Origin: Ectocarpus siliculosus | Taxonomy: Eukaryota > Sar > Phaeophyceae > Ectocarpales > Ectocarpaceae | Direction: 5' to 3' | DNA length: 64,000 nucleotides | Assembly: GCA_000310025.1 (NCBI GenBank) | Contig: FN648521.1 | Coordinates: 110,092-174,091 of the forward strand | In this document: positions 1 through 10,936 of the stretch, piece after piece | How the letters are laid out: each line of letters begins with the position of its first letter | Numbering within the stretch: the first letter of the stretch is position 1 | Notes under the pieces: generated by a model | Database searches by the model: none | Seen by the model: only the letters and a program-made list of their open reading frames with translations | Told to the model about the DNA's origin: nothing | Translations under genes and position numbers: made by a program

Positions 1-168
1 AGAGCCTCCAACCCGCCAGCTCCAACCCGCTCTAAGTATGAGTGAAACGTCAACCCTAACCCTAGCGCACGATGAGTCCCCCACAACAAGCTTGGCGTGG
101 AGTGTGCTCTAATTCCTTGGCCCCACAATAGGAAAAAACGATAATTTTGTTCGACCCTCCCGGGGTAC

Positions 169-993
169 CTACGTGGGCGGGATGACTTGTGTGCACCCTT
201 GGATATTGGATCCAATGCCCTTCGCGGAACTCAATGCCCGTCTAGAAGTTACCGCACTATGTAATGAAACAACATTTTTGTGGTCGTGCAAAGCTGTAGA
301 ATGTTCTACAAAGGACTTCAAACGAGAAGCCAAAAGCCCCGTGGTGTTTGAGTGTATGAGTGCGGCCTGCAGCAGTATGCTGATTGCTCGACATCAGACG
401 ATACCAAAACATCCAACACGGGTGCAATGCACTCAACATACCTTCTTTGGCTGCGCCGGAAGCACGCACCCCGGCTTGACGCCAAGCACGAGGTGCAATG
501 TGCATTCTTCAGTCAACGCCACGAGTTCAGCCTGAGCATTTTTGGCGCGACCTTCACCAACTGCCCGCCGTTGCATCAAAATGTCGCGCAATACACGGCG
601 AAGTTGAGACAGCATCTCCAACGCCTTTCCGTCGGCCATAACCTCCGGGGTCTCGAACGCAGTGGCATGGTTATCATCAACCTGAGCATTGAGAAAAGAG
701 AATTTCAAACTGGTTGGTATTGGTAATCTGTCGATGGGAAAGGGTCCGTTTCGTGTTCCTGCAACACAGCTGTACAAGGGTTGGCATGCTGCCATGTTTC
801 TGCTACACAGCAGTCGTGCAACGCTCTTTCATGATTGCGTCCTCAAAAAAGACAATAGGCACTCGTTTCTTGGCAGGCTAGAGGTTTACTGAATGGCAAG
901 TCGACCGGGAGAAAAAGCGAATCGCACCGTCTCTGCCGTCGTTGGCTTCCTCCGGCCGCGTGGTAGTACGAGCTGCCACCCGCCTCCGTTCAT
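169..993 (-). CDS. Unrecognised small three-exon gene, predicted 167 aa
   Basis: I do not recognise this protein. Exons on the minus strand are 993-928, 681-442 and 366-169. All junctions are phase 0: the first donor reads ACG|GTGCGA, the second acceptor follows the pyrimidine-rich stretch TTCTCTTTTCTC, the second donor is AAG|GTATGT, and the last acceptor is CTGCAG. Together they give 504 bp ending in TAG. The N-terminus is basic (MNGGGWQLVLPRGRRK), the middle looks helical (ALEMLSQLRRVLRDILMQRR), and the C-terminal exon is open for 65 codons. There is no signal peptide and no evident transmembrane segment. It lies at the window edge with no close neighbour. It could instead be a piece of a longer gene or of a mobile-element ORF. 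The support is the agreement of frame, phase and good splice sites over three exons. Confidence 0.5.
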
Positions 994-1217
994 CCTAACA
1001 GCAGTTGTGTGCAAAAAAATAACAAAATAAGCAAAATGTTTTCACGCAAACGAAAAGATAAAGATGCATGGGACTCTTATTGTTATACGGCTTACAGTTG
1101 TAGTTGTGAAGCATTTAAAGGCTACCAACCGACGACCACCAGCAGGTGCAGCAGGTTGCGGTCGTGCCGTCGGAAAGAGGAAATCATTCTTTTTGCCTAC
1201 TATTATATAACATTTTA

Positions 1218-1432
1218 CCGTATATGACACAAGATAACACACTCCCTGGACCGATTTTCTAAGCTCGATTACTCCACGAAGAGGACGCATAGACGAAAGG
1301 GTACCTTCAGAGAGCTCTCAACCGGACAGCTTCAACGCCGCCGTTTTCGGCCATGCGACTGCTGTTGCTGCTTTTGAACAATCGAGCTTTGACATTTGGT
1401 CCAGGGGGTGTGTTATCTTGAGTCATGTGCGG
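1218..1432. mobile_element. MITE family 1 copy (about 215 bp, TIRs, TA target)
   Basis: The ends are inverted repeats: CCGTATATGACACAAGATAA on the left matches CCGCACATGACTCAAGATAA read inward from the right, and the match continues through a GGTCCAGGG block and an AGCTCGAT block to about 48 bp. Both ends abut TA, consistent with a TA target duplication. No coding capacity is visible. The element is the type copy for about ten others in the window. Confidence 0.8.
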
Positions 1433-1504
1433 TATGTACATGAGCAGTTGCAGCGTCAGCCACGCGAGCTACATAGAGGTACCAACACACCGGCGATCTG
1501 TTGG

Positions 1505-1604
1505 GGAGGGAGGGGAGCTGAGCGAGACAGGGAGAGAGAGACAAGAGAGAGAGAGAGACAGAGAGAGTCAGACAGGCAGACGAAGAGAGGTAGACAGATA
1601 CTGA

Positions 1605-1650
<46 letters not shown>

Positions 1651-1660
1651 AACAGACAGA
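1505..1660. repeat. GA-rich microsatellite
   Basis: Runs of GAGAGA with interspersed GACA. It creates long but meaningless open frames on both strands. Confidence 0.85.
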
Positions 1661-2376
1661 GAGAGTACATCAGCCGCCGCTACATCTAACAATCATCAGC
1701 GGTTATCTGCTCGGCTGGCACGTGTTGTTACAGCAGGAGCACTCAGCTCGTTAGCATTGCATACATGACATGAGCTGCTCAGAACACCGCTAGGCCGCTA
1801 CGGCAGTAGGTGCTCTTCTTGTTTGACCGTTGGTGGTTTTCATCAACAACACAAGGCCTACAGCAGGATATGTACACGCATTGGATACCTCACCTCGGTC
1901 AGCACAACTATCCTGAGCTGGTGCTGATTATCCTTCGGCTGGCACCTGTGCGGAACTACCAGTGCGAGGCCTCCTTCAACGAGACCGCCCGCTGTTGCAC
2001 TCCGTACCACTGCCAGACCACATATGCACATGCAAAACTCCGCATGAAGGTGACTGCCAGACCTAAAGAAGCAGAACCATCTCGAGAGAGAGAGCGCTGG
2101 AGAGAACTGTGAACCGTGCCCGAGCTGCCGTCCCCCCACCAGAAGGCTCGGTCAATCAGCGGCCGAAACTGCGTACAGATCTACTATCAATGTGTAAACA
2201 CTACTCCATTGCACGCCCACATCCCTGTTCCAACAACACGAGTGAGTTCGAAAGTTAGCGTTAACATTCAAACTCGCTATTCATGCATCGTATTCGGGTA
2301 TTCTCTATCTTGCATGTAAGTTAGCTGATAAATATATCTAATTATTATAAACGCCTGTGGGACAGCAGTGGGACAC

Positions 2377-2652
2377 CGTAGGGGAGACCGGGTGGGACGT
2401 CCCACGCCTGTTTTCGAGCGCCGCGTAGGACGTCCCTAGCGTGGTGCCATGGGGCGTCCCACGCGTCCCACGTTCTAGATTTGGTGTCCCATGGGACGTC
2501 CCACGTGTCCCACGGGACGTCCCACGTGTCCCGTGCGTCCGTATGGGCCGTCCCACGGGACAGGTGGGATGTCCCACCTGTCCCATGGGATGGCCCGCGT
2601 GTCCCATGGGCCGGCCCACGTGTCCCATGGGACGTCCCACGTGGGATCCCAA
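2377..2652. repeat. Palindrome array 1, core GTCCCATGGGAC
   Basis: A dense array of short palindromes built on GTCCCATGGGAC and GTCCCACGTGGGAC variants, with a period near 20 bp. Almost every unit can pair with itself and with its neighbours, so the region could fold into many alternative hairpins. Both strands read as open GTSHGT/VPWDVPRVP-type frames, which I take to be a by-product of the repeat. Confidence 0.85.
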
Positions 2653-2846
2653 TAGTGTCAGTACCTGAAGAACACCGATTGGCCAATCAGAAGGCAGCAA
2701 GCAGGATCGGATGTGAGACAGAGCAAGTGGGCCAGAAGTTGCCCATGTGAGTGTACGTTGCTGGTCTGTCCCAACAAGCAAGCAAGAGCGCGTTAGCCTG
2801 CTGCTGCAGCCAAGAGAGGGGCTCTTCGGAGATCAATTCCTTTCAG

Positions 2847-3348
2847 GTAAGTCTGTGTTGTTGGGGGCGTTTTCGTTTCTCTCTGTTGGGTCAGTGGAGG
2901 AAATGCCGGGGCAGCAAGAAGCGAGAGTGCCTTGAGATACGGGATGCATGTCGCTGTGGTCAACGGTGCTTGCTCACAGGGAGGAACGCTGGCTTGAGCT
3001 GAGGAGCGGGCATAAGGCCCAGCAGTAGTATTTAATTGTGGAGGCGGATACGAGGTGAGTACTGCGTCGTGAAGAAGCTGCGTGTAAATTGACTTGAAGT
3101 TGCTGCGTTGTGTGTGCAACCCATTTGCATGTCGAAAGCGATTCGTGTCTGTCTCTTTGTGACTCCTGGTTTCGTGGTAAACAAGTCCGCATTGCCTTTC
3201 CGATGCTCTCAGCTCAGAAGTTGATCTGCTACATGTGCATACAATATATCTCGTAACTTTCGTTAGCTAACGAAACGAACTACTGCACGTCTGTTGCTCG
3301 ACCCGCACGCACCCATGACCTGCTGCGACTTCCTTCCTCTTGGTTTAG
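2847..3348 (+). other. Possible 5' UTR intron upstream of the 3381 exon
   Basis: A consensus donor (TTTCAG|GTAAGT) at 2847 and a strong acceptor after CTTCCTTCCTCTTGGTTTAG at 3348 frame a plausible intron. It ends 32 bases before the ATG of the signal-peptide-like exon. Transcript support is lacking. Confidence 0.35.
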
Positions 3349-3380
3349 ATCTACATCGCACTTCCGGATTTCGATAGCTC

Positions 3381-3494
3381 ATGGCGGAGATCAAAGTCGC
3401 TGCACTTGTTGGTGTCATGACAGCCATGGCCGGGCTGCTGGTATTCTCATCGCCTGCTCGTTGTGACACAGGAATAGTCGCAGCTAGTTTCAAG
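3381..3494 (+). CDS. Possible first coding exon with signal peptide; rest of gene uncertain
   Basis: ATG at 3381 opens 38 codons beginning MAEIKVAALVGVMTAMAGLL and ending ...AASFK at a consensus donor (AAG|GTGAGC, phase 0). Residues 5-25 form a hydrophobic core followed by a small-residue, Cys-containing stretch (FSSPARC), so it looks like a signal peptide or membrane anchor. A short in-phase piece at 4191-4250 (QLKKSNFLAYNQFRRTPIP then stop) could be the last exon, which would give a protein of only 57 aa, but its acceptor lacks a pyrimidine tract. The copia element at 4555 lies just downstream. I do not recognise the product. A palindrome array begins about 60 bp after the donor. Confidence 0.38.
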
Positions 3495-3553
3495 GTGAGC
3501 CCCATCAGGCTGATGCATGCAATCTTCCGCACTACTGACAGTACTGCTAAACC

Positions 3554-3655
3554 GCCCATGGGACACCCATGGGCCCATGGGTCGCCCATAGGCCGCCCAT
3601 GGGCACTTCATGGGCGGCTCATGAACTGCCCATGAAGTGCCCGCCGTGGGCAATT
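3554..3655. repeat. Palindrome array 2, core GCCCATGGGC
   Basis: Repeated GCCCATGGGC, CCCATGGGCC and GGGCGGCTCATG blocks at short spacing. It is followed by degenerate ATCAACCTA repeats to about 3730. Confidence 0.8.
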
Positions 3656-3773
3656 CAACCTACACAGAACTACGCCACTGGCATATCAACCTAAGAACGT
3701 AGTCACTTGCACATCAACCTACATGTAGAACTTAGCCACCAGCGCCAACCTAGCATGTATGGTGTGGACTTGG

Positions 3774-4000
3774 GGTTAGGGTTAGAGTTGTTAGCGTTAG
3801 GGTTTTTAGCCGCGATAATAGACAAAATGCTCAGACAAAAAGAGGGTCAGATATTTGAATCTGTAGCCGGTAACGGTTTTATTTGTCTGAGGCTGCCCCA
3901 CTTTTCACCCACGGCTCAGACGAAAACCTCTCACCAACCTCATTTTATCTGAGGCGTGGGTTCCTGTTCAGAAGGCTCAGGTATTTGATATTTGAGCAGC
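3774..4000. repeat. Telomere-like GTTAGGG traces and CTCAGACAAAA inverted repeats
   Basis: A few GTTAGGG-type units at 3774-3810 are followed by alternating CTCAGACAAAA and TTTGTCTGAG blocks that could form stem-loops. Similar TTTTGTCTGGGC blocks recur at 10120-10150, close to palindrome array 3. No gene is seen. Confidence 0.5.
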
Positions 4001-4554
4001 AACAGAGTAGTAGCGTAAACCACAAAAGATGGCATCGCATGGTACAGACTCGTCCAAGCCTCATGTCACCACCACCGGACAGACAGACCTGCTTCTCCTG
4101 CCATGCGGGCGGTGTGCGTCTGTGTGTAGATATGTGGTGATCGCTGTGGAAGGAACCGAGGGGAGGGTGGGATGAGACAAGCTTCACCAGCAGCTCAAAA
4201 AGAGCAACTTTCTCGCCTACAACCAGTTCAGGAGAACACCCATACCATGAGCTGTAGGCCACTCGAACTGCTGGGAGGTGGCCCAAAAGTTGCCTTGTGT
4301 TACTCTCTATCGGCGCCATCTCCTCTGCACAGTTGTTGCGGTTTGGAATGCAGCTTAAAAAATCGCTATGTGAGGGGTGATTGTTCTAGGTTGAAGCTGT
4401 GCTGTTGCTGCTGCTTGCTGCTGCTGCAGCTAGCTAGCTGCTGCAGCTGACCGCCGCCTCTCGGTTGATTGAAGCAGGACGCCACCTGAGCGGCTGAGAG
4501 TTTGCTTGCTAGAAGCCTTGACTGGGTGTTTATCTGCGGTAACAACATCCCCGC

Positions 4555-4808
4555 TGTTTGTAGGCCGTACTCCGCGTACTTATCGGGTATTGTTTGTGTA
4601 GTGTATTAACTTTAGATGGCGAGGCAACGCCCGTACCCAGGGCGCTGTCGTGCTCAGAAAGGAGGAGTGGCAGCAGGGCTGCTGCACACAACAAAAGGGG
4701 GCCCCGGTGCATCATCACCGTACCCCTACCTAAAAGGTTCTACACCATCTGCGTCACACTTGTACGTACGGCTAACATATCCAAACCATGTCCGTAGACC
4801 CACGAACA
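4555..4808 (-). repeat. 3' LTR of the copia element
   Basis: 254 bp, near-identical to 9651-9904. With respect to the element it is the downstream LTR, because the coding parts run on the minus strand toward it. Confidence 0.93.
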
Positions 4809-5100
4809 CCCTCCCTGGTTCTTCACACAAGTGACTAACCATCAGTGGGGCAAAAACACCCCGGATACATCAATAAAATGCCAATACGGTGGTCGAGGGG
4901 AAACCCGGCGCCCGGGCAAAACCCCTCGAAAATAAACCCCATCCAACACAAACCATTGCTATCACGGCTGATCACAACGGCCGCACTTATCAGGAAGGCC
5001 AAGGCGAAGACAAGAATGCGAGGCAAGCCTCCTACTCCTGCCATTGGTACACAGCCCGCGACAGTAATGCATCTTTCCCTTCCCCAAGCGCTAGAAAATC

Positions 5101-6927
5101 CTACAGAAACTCCGGCAAATTCATCAGCTTTTTCCGTTGGTACTGCAGGTTGCTCTTGCTAAGAGCCTTGGTGAGCATGTCTGCATGTTGCTCCGACGTC
5201 GACACAACCTTGATCGAGATGTCCCCCGACCTAAACAGTCCACGAATGAAGTGGTACCGCACGTCGATGTGCTTGCTACGCGCTGAGCTAAAGGGGTTCT
5301 GCACCAAGGCCATGGCCCCCTGATTGTCCTCAAGGACCTGAATGCTACCGCCACTGGTCTCTGGGGCAATAAACGAAAGCACTGCACGCACAAACAAAGC
5401 TTCCTTCACACCCTCTCCGGCAGCAATGTACTCTGCCTCCGTAGACGACAAAGATACGATAGCTTGCGTCTTGCTACCGTGGCTGATGACGGTCCTTCCA
5501 ACCGTTGTTGCCAGCCCTGATACCGAACGCCTATCCTCAGCGTCGGCGTAGCTAGCATCCACGTACACCGCCAGCCCCAGCCCCGATCCCCGTTTGTAGG
5601 TGATCCCGAGGTCCCTCGTCTCTTTGAGATAGGCGAGGATCTTCCGTATCGCCTTCCAGTGCCTCTCGGCAGGGGCATGGGCGTGGCGCGCTACCGCACG
5701 CACAGCGAACGAGATGTCCGGGCGCGAGAACGTCGACACCCACATCATGCTGCCGATGGCCTCCCTCACTGGCCACTCCCCTCCACCCTCGTCATCTCGC
5801 TTCGGCCCTAGGTCGGCACCAGGGGAAGCAGGGATGGGGGAGGTCGATTGAACATCAAAGCGATTCACGATGCTGTCAATGTACGCGGTTTGGGAGATTC
5901 TAAGGGTCCCAGCCTCTAGGTCTCTCTCAACGGCACACCCGTCGAACCACACACACTCTCCAAGGTCTTTGGTGGGGGATGCCTTGTTGAGGGAAGCGAG
6001 CAACTCCTTGCAATCATCATCAGACCCAGCCACCAAAATGTCATCCACATGAATCACGATAATCATCACCACGACATCGTCTTTCATCTTGCGGAAGACG
6101 CACGGGTCCGCCTTGCACTGCTCGAACCCGTTTTCTACAAGCGTGTCGGCAGCGTGGTACCCCCACTGCCTGCCGCTCTGCTTCAAGCCGTAAATAGCAC
6201 GCTCAGCCTTCACAACTTTGTGGGATTTTTCCCCGCACCCCGCGGGGAGCCTCAAGAACACATCCTCGTCTAACTTAGCGTGTATAAACGCCTGCTTGAC
6301 ATCCCAGTGGTTGAATTTCAATGATTTCTCATTGGCTACCGCAAGCATCAGTTTAATGGATGCGGATGACGGGCAAGGGGAGGATGAGTAGAAGTAGTCC
6401 ACATTCGGAATTTGCGAAAAACCCCTGGCGACCAGACGCGCTTTGAACTTCTCGATTTTCCCCTCCTTGTTCGTCTTCCAAGTAAAACGCCACTTAGAAC
6501 TCACAGGTCTACGCCCCTCTGGCGTACCGTCTACGAATGAAAACTTTCCCGTGTCCAAGTGCCCATCAAACTCTTCCCTCATGGCCTGTTCCCATCCCTC
6601 TCTGTACACAGACTTGGCAACGCCGGCTACGGTCATGGAGGGGGATTCAACGTCACTCGGACGCTTGCCTATGGGGGATTCTGTACGCAGCTCGGTCGAC
6701 GCCAGGGCCCTCACGAAGGCGTCTGGAGAGTTGAGCACGAGGTCCTCCGCTCCCAGCAGGAAGTCCTCGGCCTCTTGGCGCGCGATGTTGGCCTCCTCCG
6801 CGCGCTCGCACAGCAGCGCTTGCACCGCCCTCGCCTCTAGCCCTTCCACCACGTCGACCACACACGCGAGCATCCAGGGTGGGCAGCCCCGCCGCCGACG
6901 CATGGCGGGCGAGCAGACCTTCGGCAC
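5101..6927 (-). pseudogene. copia pol region: reverse transcriptase and RNase H (fossil)
   Basis: The frame carries the copia reverse transcriptase opening block (EEFDGHLDTGKF), the catalytic VDD box (IHVDDILVAG, near 6010-6060), the palm block NHWDVKQAFIHAKL, and the RNase H signatures AVYVDASYAD, SLSSTEAEYIAAGEG and SKHIDVRYHFIRG toward the 3' end. The first 100 or so residues are charged and low in complexity, as in the hinge before copia RT domains. Family identity is certain. The element as a whole is treated as a fossil. Confidence 0.9.
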
Positions 6928-7352
6928 TCGTTGGCGACGGCGACGACTCGTACCTCGTGTTCCGGCGAGGGTTCTCCCTCAGTCGGCGGCTGGTGAGTTC
7001 GGCCGGCTCGCCAAAGCGGGCGAGCCTCCGTTCCTCGGGCCCGCGGAGCGCCGGCATATCCGTGTCGCTGCCGCTGTCGCTGTCACCGCCGCTGTCACTG
7101 CCGCTGCCGCCACCGCTGCTGCTGCTGCCGCTGCTGCCGCCGCCCACATCCGCCATCCCGGTCGACGTCGTAGATGGGGCGACGCTCGCGCCCTCCCTGC
7201 TCGAGGGGGCGCCATCGCCAGCGTCGCTCGCGCCCGACTACTGGGGCGCGGCCGACTCCTGGGGCGCGGCCGGCGGCGCCGCCGGCGCATCGCGCGCGGG
7301 CGGCTCCGCGGGCCCCGGGTTTACCGCCGTGTCAAGGTGGAAACCTCCATCC

Positions 7353-9611
7353 TCAGGTTCTCCCTCCGCCCTCCCTCCACCGTGGCATGACGCACCCTCC
7401 CCGCCCTCGTGCTCCCCAGTCGTGAGCTCCTCGTCCTCCTCTGCAATGGGAGGCAGCGGTGCTCGGGTTGACGTCCTGTTGGGGATGGGCTTGGATAGCC
7501 CCTTTGCCGTCGAGCATCCCCATGCACTCTCGGAGCTGGCCCACCAGCGTCACCCCTTGCGGCTTCGCCGTGTTCTTCAGCAGCATCTCGTGGGAGTGGC
7601 CGTGCGCGCAGTGGAAGTCGTTGATGTCAACGGGGGTGCGGTTCGCTTTCGCGTTACCAGGAGCAATTATGGCACAGGCTAGTTCCCTACCCGACTCTAT
7701 GCGGTGACCAGTCTGAACGAACAGGTCCCCCCATAGAGGGAAGTACACCGACTCCCCCCCACCAACGAACACCTCCAACTCGTGCTCGTCTGCGGCTAGG
7801 CGACCCTTGGTTTGTTTCAAGAGGGCTGTGAGGGACACGAGGTTGTAGTTGAGCTCCGGCACATGAGCGACCCGTTTCAACAACAGGTCTGTGGTCCCAA
7901 CGCGAGAACCGATGGTCACCCTCACGTCGCCATACCCTACGATGGCGAAGGCTTGCTTCCCTGCGGCGACACTCAAACGTCGATCGCACTCATGGTAGTT
8001 TTCGAACGCGTTAGCGCTCGGGAACATGTGGTTGGTTGCGCCGGTATCGGCCACAAACCTTTCCTGCCTGGCCTGCTCTACACCCCCTCGATCAACGACT
8101 CTGTTCCACTCGCCTGTGAAGTCACGGACCACTAGCGCCTCCTCTGCCACGTCCAGTGCGGTGGCGTCCAAGACCGGCAGCTCCACCGCGAGCACCGCCT
8201 GCTCGGACGAGCACGTGCTCTTGTCGTGTCCGTAGCCCAGGCACTTCTCGCATCGCAGGGGCTCGGGCTTGGTACAGGCGGCCGCCTGGTGACCCTTCTC
8301 TCCGCACCGGAAACAGCGGCCGTGCATGCTACTTGCACCGCCGCCGCCGCCTCCGCCGCTGTTGCCACCACCACCGCCCCCACCGCCCTTGCTGCCACCC
8401 CCTTTCCCCTTCTGGCCGCCACCACCGCCGCCGCCACCCTTGTTGCGGCCGCCGCTGCTGCGGCCGGGCGCTCCACCTCTGCTGCCACCGTCGCTCGCGA
8501 GGAAAGCATGCTCCGCCTTCCGCTGGCCCTTCGGGGCCTTCCTCCCCTCCGGGAGGCTCGCGTGCACCGTGCTCACGATCCTGACGGTCTCGCCCCTGTC
8601 CAGCTTTGTCGCCGTCTCCAACAGGAACTTCGCTTGTTGGTACTCGGGTGGAAACGAGTCGACGAAGTGTGCGAGGACAAACGGTGTGTCAGCGTTGAGC
8701 CCCTTTTCGCGTAGGCGCATGTATATCTGCTCAAGCTTGCTTAGGTGCTCGATTAGATTGCTGCTGCTGTATGCCGGGATCGAGAAGCGGAACATCTCTT
8801 TCATCAGGGCTTGTTTGGATCCCTGCGACTCGGGGTCGTAAACTTTTTCAAGCTCCGTGAGGACCCCCTTCGCCGTCACACAACTACTGACGACCGCTTT
8901 GTCGGTTTCTTTCACCACGGCGGTAGTGATGAAGTGGAACGCGGCGAGCCCACGTGCGACCTCGCTCCTAGTGTAGCGCAAGTCGTCGTAAAGTGTGGGG
9001 GTGGGCATGTTCGGGTCGCCCACGGGGGCATGTCTCTCAGTACTCCCGATGAATTGACCGTCTAGTTCCACCGTCTTAGCGGCCTGGATGAAAGCTTTTC
9101 GCCACGTGCTAAATCCGCTGCTGCGGCCCCCCTCAAGGCGAGGGGCCACCACGTTCACTTTCTTCGAGTGATTGAAGCTATCGATGTAATCACCGTTACC
9201 ACGAGTTGCGGGTATCTCACCTGGGGGGTTTAACCCCCTCGCTTCCCCGCGGTCAGCTCCTACGCCAGGCCCCACTCTCGCTGGAACCCCAGGACTCGCT
9301 CCCGGTATGTTGTCCCAGCGGCTTTCCCACGGGTGATTTGGCCCATCACGGGCCGCTTCCCGGGAAAATGCCCCGCCGCCCTCTGACGGCAAGGACTCTC
9401 TCTGGCTTGGGACGGCAGCACCGCCGCCCCTACTGGCATCGCCCGCCACGGCGTCGCCAGGCTCCTTCCTCTTCAACTCCATCACTACGCTCATCAGCTG
9501 CGATAACTGGCCCTCCAGCCTCGCAATCGCCGGGTCCTCGGCGTGTTGCTGTTGCGTGGCTGAGGTCTCTTCCCCCAGCCCTTCGACCGAACCGCTGTCC
9601 GACGCAGCCAT
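7353..9611 (-). pseudogene. copia gag and protease region (fossil)
   Basis: The frame opens at an ATG at 9611, 40 bp inside the 5' LTR. It contains a Gag domain of the UBN2/copia type (about residues 130-350), a Gly-rich stretch, a CCHC knuckle (CFRCGEKGHQAAAC, near 8285-8330), the protease active-site block VADTGATNHMF (near 8030-8060), and a pre-integrase zinc-binding stretch (HCAHGHSHEML). It is part of the same element as the RT frame. Confidence 0.88.
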
Positions 9612-9650
9612 CACCCGATGCGGCTATCCCTCGACGGACAAACTCTAGAG

Positions 9651-9904
9651 TGTTTGGAGGAAGTACTCCGCGTACTTACCGGGTATTGTTTGTGTAGTGT
9701 ATTAACTTTAGATGGTGAGGCAACGCCCGTACCCAGGGCGCTGTCGTGCTCAGAAAGGAGGAGTGGCAGCAGGGCTGCTGCACACAACAATAGGGGGCCC
9801 CGGTGCATCATCACCGTACCCCTACCTAAAAGGTTCTACACCATCTGCGTAACACTTGTACGTACGGCTAACATATCGAAACCATGTCCGTACACCCACG
9901 AACA
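9651..9904 (-). repeat. 5' LTR of the copia element
   Basis: 254 bp, TG...CA ends, near-identical to 4555-4808. It lies upstream of gag in element orientation and should contain the element's promoter. Confidence 0.93.
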
Positions 9905-10936
9905 CCCGCTAGATGCTCTTGGCACCTTGGATGGTAGATGGCACCGCCCAAACCCAAGCAACCCTATTTATCTTGCTTGGGGAGAAGAAGAGCGTGGGGA
10001 ACGGCGCGCGCGAGTCTTTCGGCCAATCAGCGGCGGGCCAGCGGCGGACCGTTCCTACGTCATGCCGACAAAAAATCTGAGCCTCTTTTCGGATCTTTTT
10101 CACGCCAATTTTTGTCAGGGCAATTTTGTCTGGGCATTTTGTCTGGGCAAAACCACACATATTTCCGAAACTCCGCAATGCTCGTTCCAAAGGAGATAAT
10201 CTATTGTTTAGGAGTACACTGGTTCCGGTTGAAGGTCTCTCATTGGCCGCCCATGGGCTTCCCATGGGTTGGCATGCCCATTGGGGCAACGATGGGTCAA
10301 CCATGGGCAACAAAGTGCCCATGGGCTGCCCATGCGTGTCCCATGGGCGTTTTTTGCAAAACTGTAGAAAGTGTGGGAGACCCGATTCACGCTCCCTTCA
10401 AGCATCTCCGTGTCAGCAAAATCGTGTCCACCGCACCCTGAGAGGAGACCTACAGCAGTACAGCAATTCGTCTGCATGCATTACATGTAGCGCAGCAGTA
10501 TTCTTGTGTTTGCTGCCGAATATCGAGTAGAACACGCATTCCAAACAAACGTGACAACTCCCTCAAGAAGCACACACCCGAAGTGCATGCAATGAGGCAA
10601 CCCAAACGGAGAACGACGGAATAATAGCATGGCGATACTCATCACGACGCGCGGCTTTTCCCTTTGCGACTGTATCCGCTGTCCGACCTGACGCCTCATC
10701 ATGCCTGTGGCGCCCGAAGTCTGGCACCCTCTTGTCGACAATATCTACGGTACATGCAAACCCACGACATCTATCCCCATTCAACAGGGTTTGACTTACG
10801 GGCAGGAACGGCAACACGTTGCAAGCCCGACTCGGCATGCGTGCACCAATAATATTTTCCAACACGGTAGCCCAAAAAGAACCTGAGACTTGCCCACCCA
10901 TCGTCTGCTTGGCCGCGTGGTCGTGGCTTGCTAATA
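9905..10936. other. Repeat-rich stretch without a supported gene
   Basis: Beyond palindrome array 3 (10235-10352) I see only TTTTGTCTGGGC repeats and unsupported open frames. The best open frame is minus 10901-10563, a 112-codon ATG frame without recognisable domains or splice support. Confidence 0.4.
10235..10352. repeat. Palindrome array 3, core GCCCATGGGC
   Basis: Repeats of CCCATGGG with GCC/GGC arms, the same core and arm as array 2. If the copia insertion is ignored, arrays 2 and 3 lie about 1.2 kb apart, so they may bracket one older unit. Confidence 0.78.

Larger units (their letters stand above)
994..2376. other. Intergenic stretch with one small transposon and a GA microsatellite
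   Basis: I see no exon supported by splice sites here. The stretch holds a TIR element at 1218-1432 and a GA/GAGACA-rich microsatellite at about 1505-1660. The remainder is unassigned. Confidence 0.5.
4555..9904 (-). mobile_element. Ty1/copia LTR retrotransposon (fossil copy)
   Basis: A 5350-bp element lying on the minus strand. Two 254-bp LTRs begin TG and end CA, and the copy is flanked by the 5-bp direct repeat CCCGC (4550-4554 and 9905-9909). A polypurine run (AGGGAGGG on the minus strand) sits against the 3' LTR at 4809-4816. Recognised parts in element order are Gag with a CCHC zinc knuckle, an aspartic protease, a pre-integrase zinc-binding motif, reverse transcriptase and RNase H, which is the copia order. 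The LTRs differ at only about six positions (2-3%), so insertion was fairly recent. The coding part is not one continuous frame and I judge it broken, with at least two breaks. Confidence 0.95.

Noticed and set aside
2338-2781. Open frames of 75-147 codons on both strands over palindrome array 1
   Set aside because: The GTRGTSHGT and VPWDVPRVP patterns come from the DNA repeat itself and are open in several frames.
6443-7390. Plus-strand 315-codon open frame
   Set aside because: It is antisense to the copia element and low in complexity.
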